Assembly: GCF_002742335.1 (NCBI RefSeq)
Contig: NZ_MDGR01000007.1
Coordinates: 686,501 to 750,500, forward strand
Length of the DNA stretch: 64,000 nt
From: Reichenbachiella sp. 5M10
GTDB taxonomy: Bacteria > Bacteroidota > Bacteroidia > Cytophagales > Cyclobacteriaceae
Direction: 5' to 3'
The notes below the pieces were generated by a model. The model made no database searches, had not been told where the DNA came from, and saw only the letters and a list, made by a program, of their open reading frames with translations. Both the position numbers and the translations under genes were made by a program. Below are positions 1 to 8,674 of this stretch, in pieces (the stretch's first letter is position 1; each line of letters opens with the position of its first letter).

Positions 1-483
1 TCAAAATTTCTTCCATTTCATTTGGAGCAAAGAGTCCTGTTTGTTGATGGTCAAAGTCAGGATTCCAGAGTAGTAGAGAGAGCGTACAGAGTATCCCCCC
101 CCCCCCCCCTCCCCCATGGTTTCAGAGAGGTAGTTTTTGGCTTCTAGTTCGTGTTGGCCCCAGTTGTGATGAGAAAGAGAAGAGGTGTAGGGCCACCAGT
201 TTGACCAAATAACAATGGGCGTGAGAAATACCAACAGCTGATTGCGAAGAGTACGTCCAACGAATAGTCCATGCAGAGAGGGGGCTGACTTGTTCCAAAA
301 TGACACTTTTTCCGGGATGTTTTTATTAGGTTTTTGTCTGAGGTAGAGGAAAAGGAAGAAGATGTACAGTACGGAGGAACTGTGAACTGATATTGTGCTC
401 CATACCCTATACTCCGTGATTAGTAAAATGCCGAACAGCCAGAAGGCGGTGGAAAATAGTAAATAAATAGAGCTGTTTTTCAT
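1..483 (-). CDS. Small hypothetical membrane protein with a poly-G coding tract
   Basis: I do not recognise this 160-residue protein. Two hydrophobic stretches near the N-terminus (about residues 5-24 and 35-48) and one at about 83-97 suggest an inner-membrane protein; the rest is polar and ends in lysines. The ATG is at 481-483 and the TGA stop sits at the first three bases of the window. The 15-base C run at 95-109 is read on this strand as a glycine run near residue 126, so the length of the run decides the frame of the last 35 or so residues. It lies divergently from mraZ, 320 bp away. The reading frame is open, but function is unknown and the C-terminus is uncertain. Confidence 0.55.
   Translation of the reverse strand: MKNSSIYLLFSTAFWLFGILLITEYRVWSTISVHSSSVLYIFFLFLYLRQKPNKNIPEKVSFWNKSAPSLHGLFVGRTLRNQLLVFLTPIVIWSNWWPYTSSLSHHNWGQHELEAKNYLSETMGEGGGGGYSVRSLYYSGILTLTINKQDSLLQMKWKKF
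95..115. repeat. Homopolymer C tract (15 C, one T, 5 C)
   Basis: Positions 95-109 are fifteen consecutive C residues, followed by T110 and five more C. It lies inside the coding region of the small membrane protein, encoding glycines on the minus strand. Runs of this length are prone to slipped-strand mispairing and also to sequencing length errors. Confidence 0.9.
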
Positions 484-720
484 GTTTCTAATGTAGTAAA
501 TGACTTCTCAAATCAGGAGGAAAAGGGCCTTGTTAACGCTAGAAATCTTCACTATTTCAGTCAATTTGTTTCTGGTTTGGTCAATCATCCCACATCTCTC
601 CACTTTTCCTTGTTTTTCGTGATTTTCTACGTTTTTTCTCGATAGGGCTACATGTCGTGTGTGTATGGAGTGTTGTTTTTTGGTCGAAATATTCTTGTTT
701 TGGGTGATTTTTGTAGTCTT

Positions 721-755
721 GTGGTAAAAAGTGGAGTAATGTGGTGAATTGTGTA
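721..755 (+). promoter_or_regulatory. Candidate MraZ operator: GTGG boxes with 10-bp period
   Basis: GTGGT, GTGGA, GTGGT and GTGTA begin at 721, 731, 741 and 751, each separated by a 5-base A/T-rich spacer. In E. coli, MraZ is known to bind TGGG-type pentamers separated by 5 bp upstream of its own gene. The same geometry 50-80 bp upstream of mraZ here suggests autoregulation of the whole dcw cluster. The repeat is seen directly; binding is inferred. Confidence 0.6.
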
Positions 756-765
756 GAAAATGTTT

Positions 766-773
766 TAGGTTTG
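766..773 (+). promoter_or_regulatory. Candidate Bacteroidota -7 promoter element before mraZ
   Basis: TAGGTTTG at 766-773 matches the Bacteroidota -7 consensus TAnnTTTG. A TTG at 749-751 could act as the -33 element, although the 14-bp spacer is shorter than usual. The last GTGG-type box overlaps this region, which would suit repression by MraZ. Transcription would begin near 780, about 24 bases before the mraZ start. Confidence 0.45.
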
Positions 774-803
774 TAGTGGTGGTTTATATTTTTCTATAAC
801 TCT

Positions 804-1247
804 ATGGCTTTTTTTACAAGCGAATATGAGTGTAAGTTGGATGCTAAGGGTAGGTTGGCCTTACCTGCAAAGATTAAGGCAAACCTACCCGAGGTGTCTG
901 GCAATGAGCTCGTTGTGATGAAGGGTTTTGACCCGAACTTGGTGGTGTACACCATGCTTGAGTTTAAAAAAATTCAGAGCAAGTTCGCTGCATTGAGTGA
1001 TTTTGATGCCGCCCAGAGAAGATTGAAAAGAAACTTTTTCCGCAGTGTTGCTCCCGTAGAATTAGACAGTGCCGGACGTATATTGATTCCGAAAGCATGG
1101 ATAGATCATGCCAAACTGGAGAAGAACGTTACGATCATTGGAATGGGTAGCACAGTGGAGATCTGGAATCCCGACCTGTATGACGATTATCTGATTGCCG
1201 ACAGTGAGGAGTTTTCGGATTTGGCTAAAAAATTCCTTGATGAATGA
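804..1247 (+). CDS. mraZ: Division/cell wall cluster regulator MraZ
   Basis: The 147-residue protein has the two tandem MraZ/AbrB-like DNA-binding halves. The first contains the DAKGRLALPAK segment near residues 13-23 and the second contains DSAGRILIPKAW near residues 88-99. MraZ is a ring-forming transcriptional regulator that in other bacteria represses the dcw promoter through pentamer repeats, and matching repeats lie just upstream. The length is normal for the family. The ATG at 804 has no strong Shine-Dalgarno, as usual in Bacteroidota. Its stop overlaps the start of rsmH by 4 bp (ATGA), so the two are probably translationally coupled. Confidence 0.96.
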   Translation: MAFFTSEYECKLDAKGRLALPAKIKANLPEVSGNELVVMKGFDPNLVVYTMLEFKKIQSKFAALSDFDAAQRRLKRNFFRSVAPVELDSAGRILIPKAWIDHAKLEKNVTIIGMGSTVEIWNPDLYDDYLIADSEEFSDLAKKFLDE

Positions 1248-2152
1248 GTGAGTATCATAACCCTGTAATGCTGAGTGAATGTATCGAGGGGTTGGATATC
1301 AAATCGGATGGAGTTTATGTAGATGTCACCTTCGGTGGAGGAGGTCATAGCCAAGAGATTCTTAAAAATTTGAGTGCCAACGGACAGTTGTTTGGTTTTG
1401 ATCAAGATGATGATGCCAAAGCAAATGCCGATCAAATAGAGAATCGTTCTTTCACATTTGTGCAAGCCAATTTTAGGTATCTCAGAAAATACCTCAAGCT
1501 ACACGGGATTACTCAGGTAGATGGCATACTGGCAGATCTAGGAGTGTCGTCGCATCAGTTCAATACGCCTGGTCGTGGTTTTTCTACCCGATTTGATGGG
1601 CCTTTGGACATGAGAATGGATACATCGCAGGATTTGTCTGCCAAAGAGGTCCTCAACGAATACGAGGAGTCTTCTCTTCATAAGATATTCGGACAGTATG
1701 GCGAAGTGAAAAACGCGAAGACTTTGGCGAATGCCATCGTCAATGCCAGAGGTCAACGTTCGATTGATACGATCGGTGAGTTTCTGGATGCGATTCGAAA
1801 ATTGGCTCCACGAGGAAGAGAAAACAAGTACTTCGCACAGGTTTTTCAGGCGATCCGTATAGAGGTCAACGAAGAACTGAAGGCGTTGGAGGAGTTTTTG
1901 GTACAGAGTACCGAAGTCCTCAAAGAGAATGGAAGATTAGTCGTCATGTCCTACCACTCGTTGGAAGACAGGATGGTGAAAAACTATATAAATAAAGGGA
2001 AGTTTTATGGTGAGGTAGAGAAGGATCTGTTTGGGAATCAACTCAAACCCCTTCGCTCGATCACTAGAAAACCAGTCATAGCAAGTGAAAATGAAATAAA
2101 TGAAAACAACCGGGCACGCAGTGCCAAATTAAGAATAGCAGAAAAAATCTAG
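1244..2152 (+). CDS. rsmH: 16S rRNA m4C1402 methyltransferase RsmH (MraW)
   Basis: This SAM-dependent methyltransferase adds the N4-methyl group to C1402 of 16S rRNA. The 302 residues include the opening HNPVML motif, the SAM-binding DVTFGGGGHS loop near residue 27, the ILADLGVSSHQ signature near 93-103, and the C-terminal YHSLEDRMVK segment. Length and motif order are typical. It starts within the mraZ stop codon and is followed after 2 bp by the ftsL-like gene, as in other dcw clusters. Confidence 0.97.
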   Translation: MSEYHNPVMLSECIEGLDIKSDGVYVDVTFGGGGHSQEILKNLSANGQLFGFDQDDDAKANADQIENRSFTFVQANFRYLRKYLKLHGITQVDGILADLGVSSHQFNTPGRGFSTRFDGPLDMRMDTSQDLSAKEVLNEYEESSLHKIFGQYGEVKNAKTLANAIVNARGQRSIDTIGEFLDAIRKLAPRGRENKYFAQVFQAIRIEVNEELKALEEFLVQSTEVLKENGRLVVMSYHSLEDRMVKNYINKGKFYGEVEKDLFGNQLKPLRSITRKPVIASENEINENNRARSAKLRIAEKI

Positions 2153-2154
2153 AA

Positions 2155-2532
2155 ATGGCTTCCAACACCTACAAAAACCCCGCCTCTACCAGATCCACTG
2201 GTAAGAGAAGTTTTTTTTCGCTGCTTGAGAGTTTTATCAATGTCGAGAAACTCTTTGATAATGGTCTGCCTATTCAGTTTTTGATGCCTTTGCTTTATGT
2301 GACGGTTCTTTGCATTTTTTATATTGGCAATCTTCATTTTGCCGAAAAAAACATCCGGAAAATTTCAAAACTACGTGTAGAAGTCGAAGACTTACGAGCA
2401 GATTATACTACGCTCAAGGCTGATTACATGTTCACCAGCAAGCAATCTGAAGTCGCAAAAAAGGCTGAGAAGATTGGTTTGGCTGAAAGTATCGATCCTC
2501 CATACAAAATCGTATTGCATGCCAATGACTAA
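2155..2532 (+). CDS. ftsL: FtsL-like divisome protein
   Basis: The 125-residue protein lies exactly where ftsL sits in dcw clusters, between rsmH and the transpeptidase gene. It has a cytoplasmic N-terminus of about 45 residues, one transmembrane segment near residues 42-60, and then a heptad-rich stretch (IRKISKLRVEVEDLRADYTT) expected to form the periplasmic coiled coil that pairs with FtsB and contacts FtsQ and FtsWI. Sequence conservation of FtsL is low, so the assignment rests on topology and position. It overlaps the following ftsI start by 8 bp. Confidence 0.85.
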   Translation: MASNTYKNPASTRSTGKRSFFSLLESFINVEKLFDNGLPIQFLMPLLYVTVLCIFYIGNLHFAEKNIRKISKLRVEVEDLRADYTTLKADYMFTSKQSEVAKKAEKIGLAESIDPPYKIVLHAND

Positions 2533-4621
2533 TAGGAAAACCATATTGCTACGCGTAAGGTTGGCCTACTTGGTCGTACTTCTTTTCTCTGGAGGGATCT
2601 TGTACAAGATCGCGCGCATACAGACCGTAGATGGGGGCAAGTGGAAGAAAAAAGCAGAGTCTATCGGGCTGCAGTACCGCAATGTCAAATCAACTAGAGG
2701 TAATATCTATTCGGACAACGAGAGTTTGCTCGCGACCTCTTTGCCATTTTATCGATTGGCTTTGGATCCGTCTATTGCTGAGGATAAAGTATACAAGTCG
2801 GGCATAGACAGTCTAGCATATCTGCTCGCTCGACACTTCAAAGATCAGTCGGCAAGGGAATACAAGCGAAAAATCAATGATGCGCGAATTGAGGGAAGGA
2901 GGTATCTCTGGCTCAGTCGCCAAAAAATAAATTACCTCGCTAAAAAAGAAATGGCAGATTGGCCCATCTTCAGGGAAGGGCGAATGAAAGGCGGGGTGTT
3001 GTTTGAGAAGGTGGATGAAAGATTTCACCCTTTTTCGTATTTGGGCTATAGGACCATCGGGACGACTGACGAGGACAATCGTGGCGTGGTGGGGTTGGAG
3101 TATAGTTTCAATAAATACCTCATGGGGCGCAATGGAAAGGCGCTGTATCAGAAGTTTTCGGGAGGTAGCTGGAAGCCTGTATTTGACGGGACAGAGGTCA
3201 AGCCTCAAAATGGATTGGATATCGTCTCTACGATCAATGTCGATTTGCAAGACGTAGCGGAATCAGCTCTCGTCAAGGCTCTCTACGCCAACGACGCAGA
3301 TTACGGCTGTGTGGTAGTGATGGAAGTTGAGACGGGTGAGATCAAAGCCATGTCCAACCTCAGCAAAAACAGCAGAGGAGAGTATTGGGAAAACTACAAT
3401 TATGCCGTAGGAGGTCAAGGGTCAAGAGAGCCTGGGTCGACGTTCAAGTTGGCTAGTATGATTGCTTTGTTTGAAGAGTCGCGTATTGGTCTGTTGGATT
3501 CTGTGGATACCGGAGACGGTGAGATGGCTTTTTACGACCAAGTGATGAAGGATCACAAGCCAGGAGGGTATGGAATGCTATCTGTCAAGGAGGTGTTTGA
3601 GAAGTCGTCCAATATCGGTACTGCTAAGTTGATAGTGGAGGAGTTTGGGGACAACCCGAAGAGATTTACTGATCTGCTTGGGCGTATGGGTTTGACCAAG
3701 CCACTTGGTTTTCAGATGATCGGAGAAGGCAAGCCTTACATCAAGACGCCTGAGGATTCGACTTGGTCAGGCGTGTCTTTGCCCTGGATGTCTCATGGCT
3801 ATGAGTTGACCATGACACCTTTGCACACACTCACATTATATAATGCAGTCGCTAACCAAGGGAAGATGATTCAGCCTTTGATTGTCAAGCAGGTCAAAAC
3901 GGCCGACAAGGTGGTCGAAGAGTTTGAGTCAAAGGTGATCAATCCGAAGATTTGCTCTGACATCACTCTGGTCAAGGTCAAAGAAATGCTGGAAGGTGTG
4001 GTGCAGAAAGGGACCGCCAACAATATCAGTGATTCGTACTACCAGATCGCGGGCAAAACGGGTACGGCAAAGCATGTCGTCAATGGTCGCTATACCAGTA
4101 AGTATTACACCTCATTCGCTGGGTATTTTCCTGCGGATAAGCCCAAGTATAGTGCCATCGTGGTGATAGACAACCCTAAGGGCTACAGGATATATGGTAG
4201 TGATGTAGCTGCGCCAGTGTTCAAAAACATCGCAGACAAGATTTACGCCATAGATATGGAGCTCAACAACCCGTTTGAGGGTCAAGAGGTCATGGCCGGT
4301 ATATTTCCTGTGATCCGAGCAGGCAACCAAGAGGAACTCAAAAACATCTGCAATGAATTTGGGATTTCTAATCACCTCGAGGGTGAGGCTACTTGGACCA
4401 AAGCACGAATTTCCAACAATGCCATCGCTTGGAAACCTTTGGAGGTAAGCGACAATATAGTGCCTGACGTACGAGGAATGACACTCAAGGATGCTTTGTA
4501 CATCCTAGAAAATAAGAATTTGGAAGTAGAATTTAGCGGTTTGGGTAGAGTGACTGATCAGTCCATCTTGCCGGGCAGCAGAATCGATGACAAACAACAC
4601 ATCGCATTAAAATTAGGTTAA
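2525..4621 (+). CDS. ftsI: Septal peptidoglycan transpeptidase FtsI (PBP3-type) with PASTA domain
   Basis: A class B penicillin-binding protein that cross-links septal peptidoglycan together with FtsW. It has one N-terminal membrane anchor (about residues 11-29), a dimerisation/pedestal domain, and a transpeptidase domain with the catalytic STFK tetrad (Ser about 305), an SSN motif (about 360) and KTG (AGKTGTAKH, about 506). A C-terminal PASTA domain (about 645-698) begins at VPDVRGMTLKDAL; PASTA on FtsI is common in Bacteroidota. I chose ATG 2525 (MTNRK) over an upstream in-frame ATG at 2474, which would run deep into ftsL; ATG 2519 is also possible. Its stop abuts the murE GTG. Confidence 0.96.
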   Translation: MTNRKTILLRVRLAYLVVLLFSGGILYKIARIQTVDGGKWKKKAESIGLQYRNVKSTRGNIYSDNESLLATSLPFYRLALDPSIAEDKVYKSGIDSLAYLLARHFKDQSAREYKRKINDARIEGRRYLWLSRQKINYLAKKEMADWPIFREGRMKGGVLFEKVDERFHPFSYLGYRTIGTTDEDNRGVVGLEYSFNKYLMGRNGKALYQKFSGGSWKPVFDGTEVKPQNGLDIVSTINVDLQDVAESALVKALYANDADYGCVVVMEVETGEIKAMSNLSKNSRGEYWENYNYAVGGQGSREPGSTFKLASMIALFEESRIGLLDSVDTGDGEMAFYDQVMKDHKPGGYGMLSVKEVFEKSSNIGTAKLIVEEFGDNPKRFTDLLGRMGLTKPLGFQMIGEGKPYIKTPEDSTWSGVSLPWMSHGYELTMTPLHTLTLYNAVANQGKMIQPLIVKQVKTADKVVEEFESKVINPKICSDITLVKVKEMLEGVVQKGTANNISDSYYQIAGKTGTAKHVVNGRYTSKYYTSFAGYFPADKPKYSAIVVIDNPKGYRIYGSDVAAPVFKNIADKIYAIDMELNNPFEGQEVMAGIFPVIRAGNQEELKNICNEFGISNHLEGEATWTKARISNNAIAWKPLEVSDNIVPDVRGMTLKDALYILENKNLEVEFSGLGRVTDQSILPGSRIDDKQHIALKLG

Positions 4622-6085
4622 GTGAAGCTACTTAGAGACATATTGTACAACGTGAAACTCACTTCGGTATCTGGTAACATGAATATCGATGTGACGGATG
4701 TATGCTTTGACTCGAGGCAAGTCCAGCCGGGTAGTCTGTTCGTGGCAGTGAAAGGGACACAGGTCGATGGTCATCAATACATCGATATTGCAATCCAAAA
4801 GGGAGCAGTAGCGATAGTCTGTGAGGACATGCCATTGTTGCCTGATCCGACGGTGACATACGTTGAGACGGCAGAGACACATATCGCTTTGGGAGTGGTA
4901 GCAGCCAACTTCTATGACAATCCATCGAAGAAGCTGAAGTTGATTGGTGTCACAGGGACGAACGGCAAGACTACTACGGTGACCTTGCTTTTCAAGCTTT
5001 TCAGATCTCTAGGGTATGATGTGGGTTTGCTCTCTACTGTGCAGAATCAAATCAACGAGCAAGTAATCCAGGCGAGTCACACTACTCCCGATCAGGTGTC
5101 ACTCAATAGACTTCTTCGTGAGATGGTAGAAAAGAAGTGTCAAGTGGCTTTTATGGAGGTGAGTTCGCATGCCATAGACCAAGGTCGTATTGCAGGGCTG
5201 GAGTATGCAGGTGCAGTATTTATGAATATCAGTCATGATCACTTAGACTACCACAAGACCTTCGATAACTACATCCAAACCAAAAAGAAATTGTTTGATT
5301 TCTTGCCTTCGTCGGCTTTTGCTTTGGTCAACCTCGACGACAAGAGAGGTCAAATCATGCTTCAAAATACCAAAGCAAGACAGTTTGCTTTTGGTTTGAA
5401 GTTCATGACGGATTACAAGGCCAAGATCATCACCAATAGCTACCAGGGCTTGGAGCTAGATATCAACGGGCACAGTGTGTGGTTTCGTTTGATTGGCAAA
5501 TTCAACGCATACAATTTGCTAGCCGCCTATGCTGTAGCAGATATCCTAGAGGAGGAATCTAGTGAGGTGCTGATGATGCTCTCGGGAATAGATACCGCTC
5601 CGGGCAGATTCGAAGCAGTGCATACCGAGAGTACCGTGCGTGCGATTGTCGATTATGCCCACACACCGGATGCATTAGAAAACGTTCTCCAAACGATCGA
5701 TAGTCTCCGGTCTGGCAATGAAAAAGTGATCACAGTAGTGGGGTGCGGTGGAGATCGTGACAAAGAGAAACGTCCAGTGATGGCATCCATAGCTGCCAAG
5801 TGGAGTGACAAGGTGATTTTTACTGATGATAATCCACGCAGCGAAAACCCGGACAAAATCATCAAAGATATGTTGGGGGGGATTGGGCCGAGTTTTATCA
5901 AGAAAACTCTCGTCATCCGCGATAGGAAAGAAGCAATCAAGACCGCTTGTTCGATGGCGAACAGTGAAGATATTATTTTGGTAGCAGGCAAGGGGCATGA
6001 GAACTACCAAGAAATAGGAGGAGTCAGACATGCGTTTGACGACCGAGCGATAGTGAAGGAAATGTTAGAATTATTCAAAGATTAG
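4622..6085 (+). CDS. murE: UDP-MurNAc-tripeptide synthetase MurE (meso-DAP adding)
   Basis: An ATP-dependent cytoplasmic ligase that adds the third amino acid to UDP-MurNAc-L-Ala-D-Glu. The 487 residues show the Mur ligase P-loop GVTGTNGKTTT near residue 112, the DYAHTPDALEN region near 343, and the DNPRSE motif near 403. The DNPR form indicates meso-diaminopimelate rather than lysine as substrate. A GTG start directly follows the ftsI TAA with no spacer, suggesting coupled translation. Length is typical. Confidence 0.97.
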   Translation: MKLLRDILYNVKLTSVSGNMNIDVTDVCFDSRQVQPGSLFVAVKGTQVDGHQYIDIAIQKGAVAIVCEDMPLLPDPTVTYVETAETHIALGVVAANFYDNPSKKLKLIGVTGTNGKTTTVTLLFKLFRSLGYDVGLLSTVQNQINEQVIQASHTTPDQVSLNRLLREMVEKKCQVAFMEVSSHAIDQGRIAGLEYAGAVFMNISHDHLDYHKTFDNYIQTKKKLFDFLPSSAFALVNLDDKRGQIMLQNTKARQFAFGLKFMTDYKAKIITNSYQGLELDINGHSVWFRLIGKFNAYNLLAAYAVADILEEESSEVLMMLSGIDTAPGRFEAVHTESTVRAIVDYAHTPDALENVLQTIDSLRSGNEKVITVVGCGGDRDKEKRPVMASIAAKWSDKVIFTDDNPRSENPDKIIKDMLGGIGPSFIKKTLVIRDRKEAIKTACSMANSEDIILVAGKGHENYQEIGGVRHAFDDRAIVKEMLELFKD

Positions 6086-6088
6086 AGG

Positions 6089-7303
6089 ATGCTGTACTAT
6101 CTATTTGATTATCTCGAAAACGAATTTAACCTGGCCGGAGCAGGGGTGTTTCAGTACATCTCGTTCAGAGCGGGCTTGGCGATAGCACTATCTCTTCTGA
6201 TCACGATCTTCTTCGGTAAGAAAATCATCGAGATGCTTCAAAGACAGCAAATGGGAGAGACAATACGTGACCTTGGTCTACAAGGGCAGCTGGAGAAGAA
6301 AGGTACACCTACCATGGGAGGTATCATGATCATCTCTGCAATAGTGATCCCGACTTTGCTAGTGGCCAAGCTGGACAATATCTACGTGATTCTATTGATA
6401 GTGACGGCTTTATGGATGGGACTGATTGGCTTTTTGGATGACTATCTCAAGATCAAAAAGAAAAATAAAGAAGGCCTTTCGGGAAAGTTTAAAATCATTG
6501 GGCAAGTCGCCATTGGTTTGATCGTAGGGTTGACGATGGTGTTGCACGAGGATATTGGGGTTAGGAACTTTCCTAACGCTGCAGATACGACGATGAAATT
6601 TGAGGAGCGTTTTTCGGATTATGAGGATCAGGCGAGTACGATTACGACGATTCCTTTTGTGAAGAACAATGAGTTCGATTACGAGTGGCTTTTGCCAGAC
6701 TTTTTAGACCCTTACACAGATGTACTGTACGTACTGGTCGTGATATTCATTGTGACAGCCGTGTCCAATGGGGCCAATATCACCGACGGGCTCGATGGTC
6801 TGGCTGCTGGGACTTCGGCGATCATTGGTATCGCATTGGCGATCCTGGCCTACGTGTCGGGCAACGTGATTTTTGCTGACTACCTCAATATCATGTACAT
6901 CCCAGGGTCAGGAGAGACTGTGGTGTTTGCTCTGGCTTTTGTAGGGGCTTGTGTAGGATTTTTGTGGTACAACTCCTATCCAGCTCAGGTGTTTATGGGA
7001 GACACGGGGAGTTTGTCTCTTGGTGGTGTGATCGCTGTGATGGCCTTCATCATCCGAAAGGAACTGTTGATACCGGTATTGTGCGGGATCTTCGTGATAG
7101 AAAACTTATCGGTCATCATACAGGTGACCTATTTCCGATATACGAAAAAGAAATACGGTGAGGGTAGAAGGATCTTTTTGATGGCTCCTCTCCACCACCA
7201 TTATCAGAAAAAGGGCATTCACGAGACGAAAATTGTGACCCGATTCTGGACCACAGGTATCCTGTTGGCGATTTTGACTTTGGCGACATTGAAATTGAGA
7301 TAA
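6089..7303 (+). CDS. mraY: Phospho-MurNAc-pentapeptide translocase MraY
   Basis: This integral membrane enzyme transfers phospho-MurNAc-pentapeptide to undecaprenyl phosphate, giving lipid I. The 404 residues are predicted to form about ten membrane helices. Signature residues are present: GFLDDYLK near residue 113, [13 protein letters not shown] near 228 and the histidine motif APLHHHYQ near 368. The protein is longer than the E. coli enzyme (about 360) because of a polar insertion around residues 155-205, a feature common in Bacteroidota. It lies 3 bp after murE and abuts murD. Confidence 0.97.
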   Translation: MLYYLFDYLENEFNLAGAGVFQYISFRAGLAIALSLLITIFFGKKIIEMLQRQQMGETIRDLGLQGQLEKKGTPTMGGIMIISAIVIPTLLVAKLDNIYVILLIVTALWMGLIGFLDDYLKIKKKNKEGLSGKFKIIGQVAIGLIVGLTMVLHEDIGVRNFPNAADTTMKFEERFSDYEDQASTITTIPFVKNNEFDYEWLLPDFLDPYTDVLYVLVVIFIVTAVSNGANITDGLDGLAAGTSAIIGIALAILAYVSGNVIFADYLNIMYIPGSGETVVFALAFVGACVGFLWYNSYPAQVFMGDTGSLSLGGVIAVMAFIIRKELLIPVLCGIFVIENLSVIIQVTYFRYTKKKYGEGRRIFLMAPLHHHYQKKGIHETKIVTRFWTTGILLAILTLATLKLR

Positions 7304-8674
7304 TTGAGTAAGCGTAGCATATATAACGTAGCAATATTGGGAAGCGGCGAAAGCGGCATGGGTGCAGTGCGCCTGGCTGTGAAGCAAGGCTTGTCTGTAT
7401 TTCTGTCCGATGGTGGTGCTATCGCGGAAGAGAAAAAGATCGAACTCGCTGCATTGAGTGTGGCCTTCGAAGAAGGTGGGCATACACTCGATACGCTCTG
7501 TGTGTGTGTGGAGGTGATCAAGAGTCCAGGTATCCCGACGACTGCTGCGGTGATTTTAGGGGTTCGGGAAGCTGGTGTTCCTGTCATTTCTGAAATTGAA
7601 TTTGCGAGCCGGTACACCACAGCCAAAATCGTCGGCATCACAGGTTCCAACGGCAAGACTACCACGACACTCTTGACGACTCATTTGTTGAGACATGCAG
7701 GGATAGACGTACAGTCGGCTGGCAATGTAGGCAACAGCTTTTCGGAGCTTGTGATGGAGCACAGTCCAGCGGTGATTGTACTCGAGTTGAGCAGTTTCCA
7801 ATTGGATGATATCGTGACATTCCAACCCGATATTGCTGTATTGCTCAATGTGACGCCTGATCATCTAGATCGCTACCAGTACGACATGGCACGCTATGCA
7901 GCGGCCAAGTATCGCTTGTTTGAAAACATGACCGACGAGGGACTGGTGATTGCCAATACGGACGATGCATTGGTCGTTCAAGGTCTCACGCAGGTGAGCA
8001 GCCGAATCCAGCCCGTCTCGCTCCAAGAGCGTGTGTATGGAGGGGCTTATTTTGATATGGATCACCTCATATTTGATACCGAAAAGGATATTGAGATCAT
8101 TCCTGCGGATGAATTGCCACTGATAGGAAAACACAACCACTACAACCAGATGATGGCTGTATTGGTAGCTATTGAGATGGGGGTGCCCTTTGGTGACTTG
8201 CTAGGAGGTTTGAGGACTTTCGTCAATGCTCCTCACCGACTCGAGAAGGTGGCGACTGTAGAGGGAGTGACTTTTATCAACGACTCCAAAGCGACGAATG
8301 TGGATGCAGTGTATTATGCGCTAGATGCCATGGAATCATCCGTCATCTGGATCGCTGGGGGAGTCAACAAAGGAAACGATTACAAACAGATCAGTGATTT
8401 GGTAAAAGACAAGGTCAAAGGCCTCGTCTGTATGGGAAAAGATAACGTGCATTTGACCGACGAATTTTCAGAGGTAGCTGCGGTGACAGAGGTACAGTCT
8501 GCATCGGAGGCTGTCGCACGAGCTTTTGACATGGCTCGGGCGGGAGATACTGTTTTGCTGTCACCTGCTTGTGCAAGTTTTGACCTGTTCAAAAACTATG
8601 AAGATCGAGGAGATCAGTTCAAGGCGGCGGTTTTGCAGCTGAAAGAAGTTCAATCCAAACGAATAAAGGCATGA
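7304..8674 (+). CDS. murD: UDP-MurNAc-L-Ala:D-Glu ligase MurD
   Basis: This cytoplasmic ligase adds D-glutamate to UDP-MurNAc-L-Ala. The 456 residues contain the P-loop GITGSNGKTTT near residue 113, the LELSSFQLD segment near 158, the NVTPDHLDRY motif near 185, and FINDSKATNVDA near 323. The start is a TTG immediately after the mraY stop, which gives the typical MurD N-terminus (VAILGSGESGMGA). The stop overlaps the ftsW ATG (ATGA). Confidence 0.97.
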   Translation: MSKRSIYNVAILGSGESGMGAVRLAVKQGLSVFLSDGGAIAEEKKIELAALSVAFEEGGHTLDTLCVCVEVIKSPGIPTTAAVILGVREAGVPVISEIEFASRYTTAKIVGITGSNGKTTTTLLTTHLLRHAGIDVQSAGNVGNSFSELVMEHSPAVIVLELSSFQLDDIVTFQPDIAVLLNVTPDHLDRYQYDMARYAAAKYRLFENMTDEGLVIANTDDALVVQGLTQVSSRIQPVSLQERVYGGAYFDMDHLIFDTEKDIEIIPADELPLIGKHNHYNQMMAVLVAIEMGVPFGDLLGGLRTFVNAPHRLEKVATVEGVTFINDSKATNVDAVYYALDAMESSVIWIAGGVNKGNDYKQISDLVKDKVKGLVCMGKDNVHLTDEFSEVAAVTEVQSASEAVARAFDMARAGDTVLLSPACASFDLFKNYEDRGDQFKAAVLQLKEVQSKRIKA

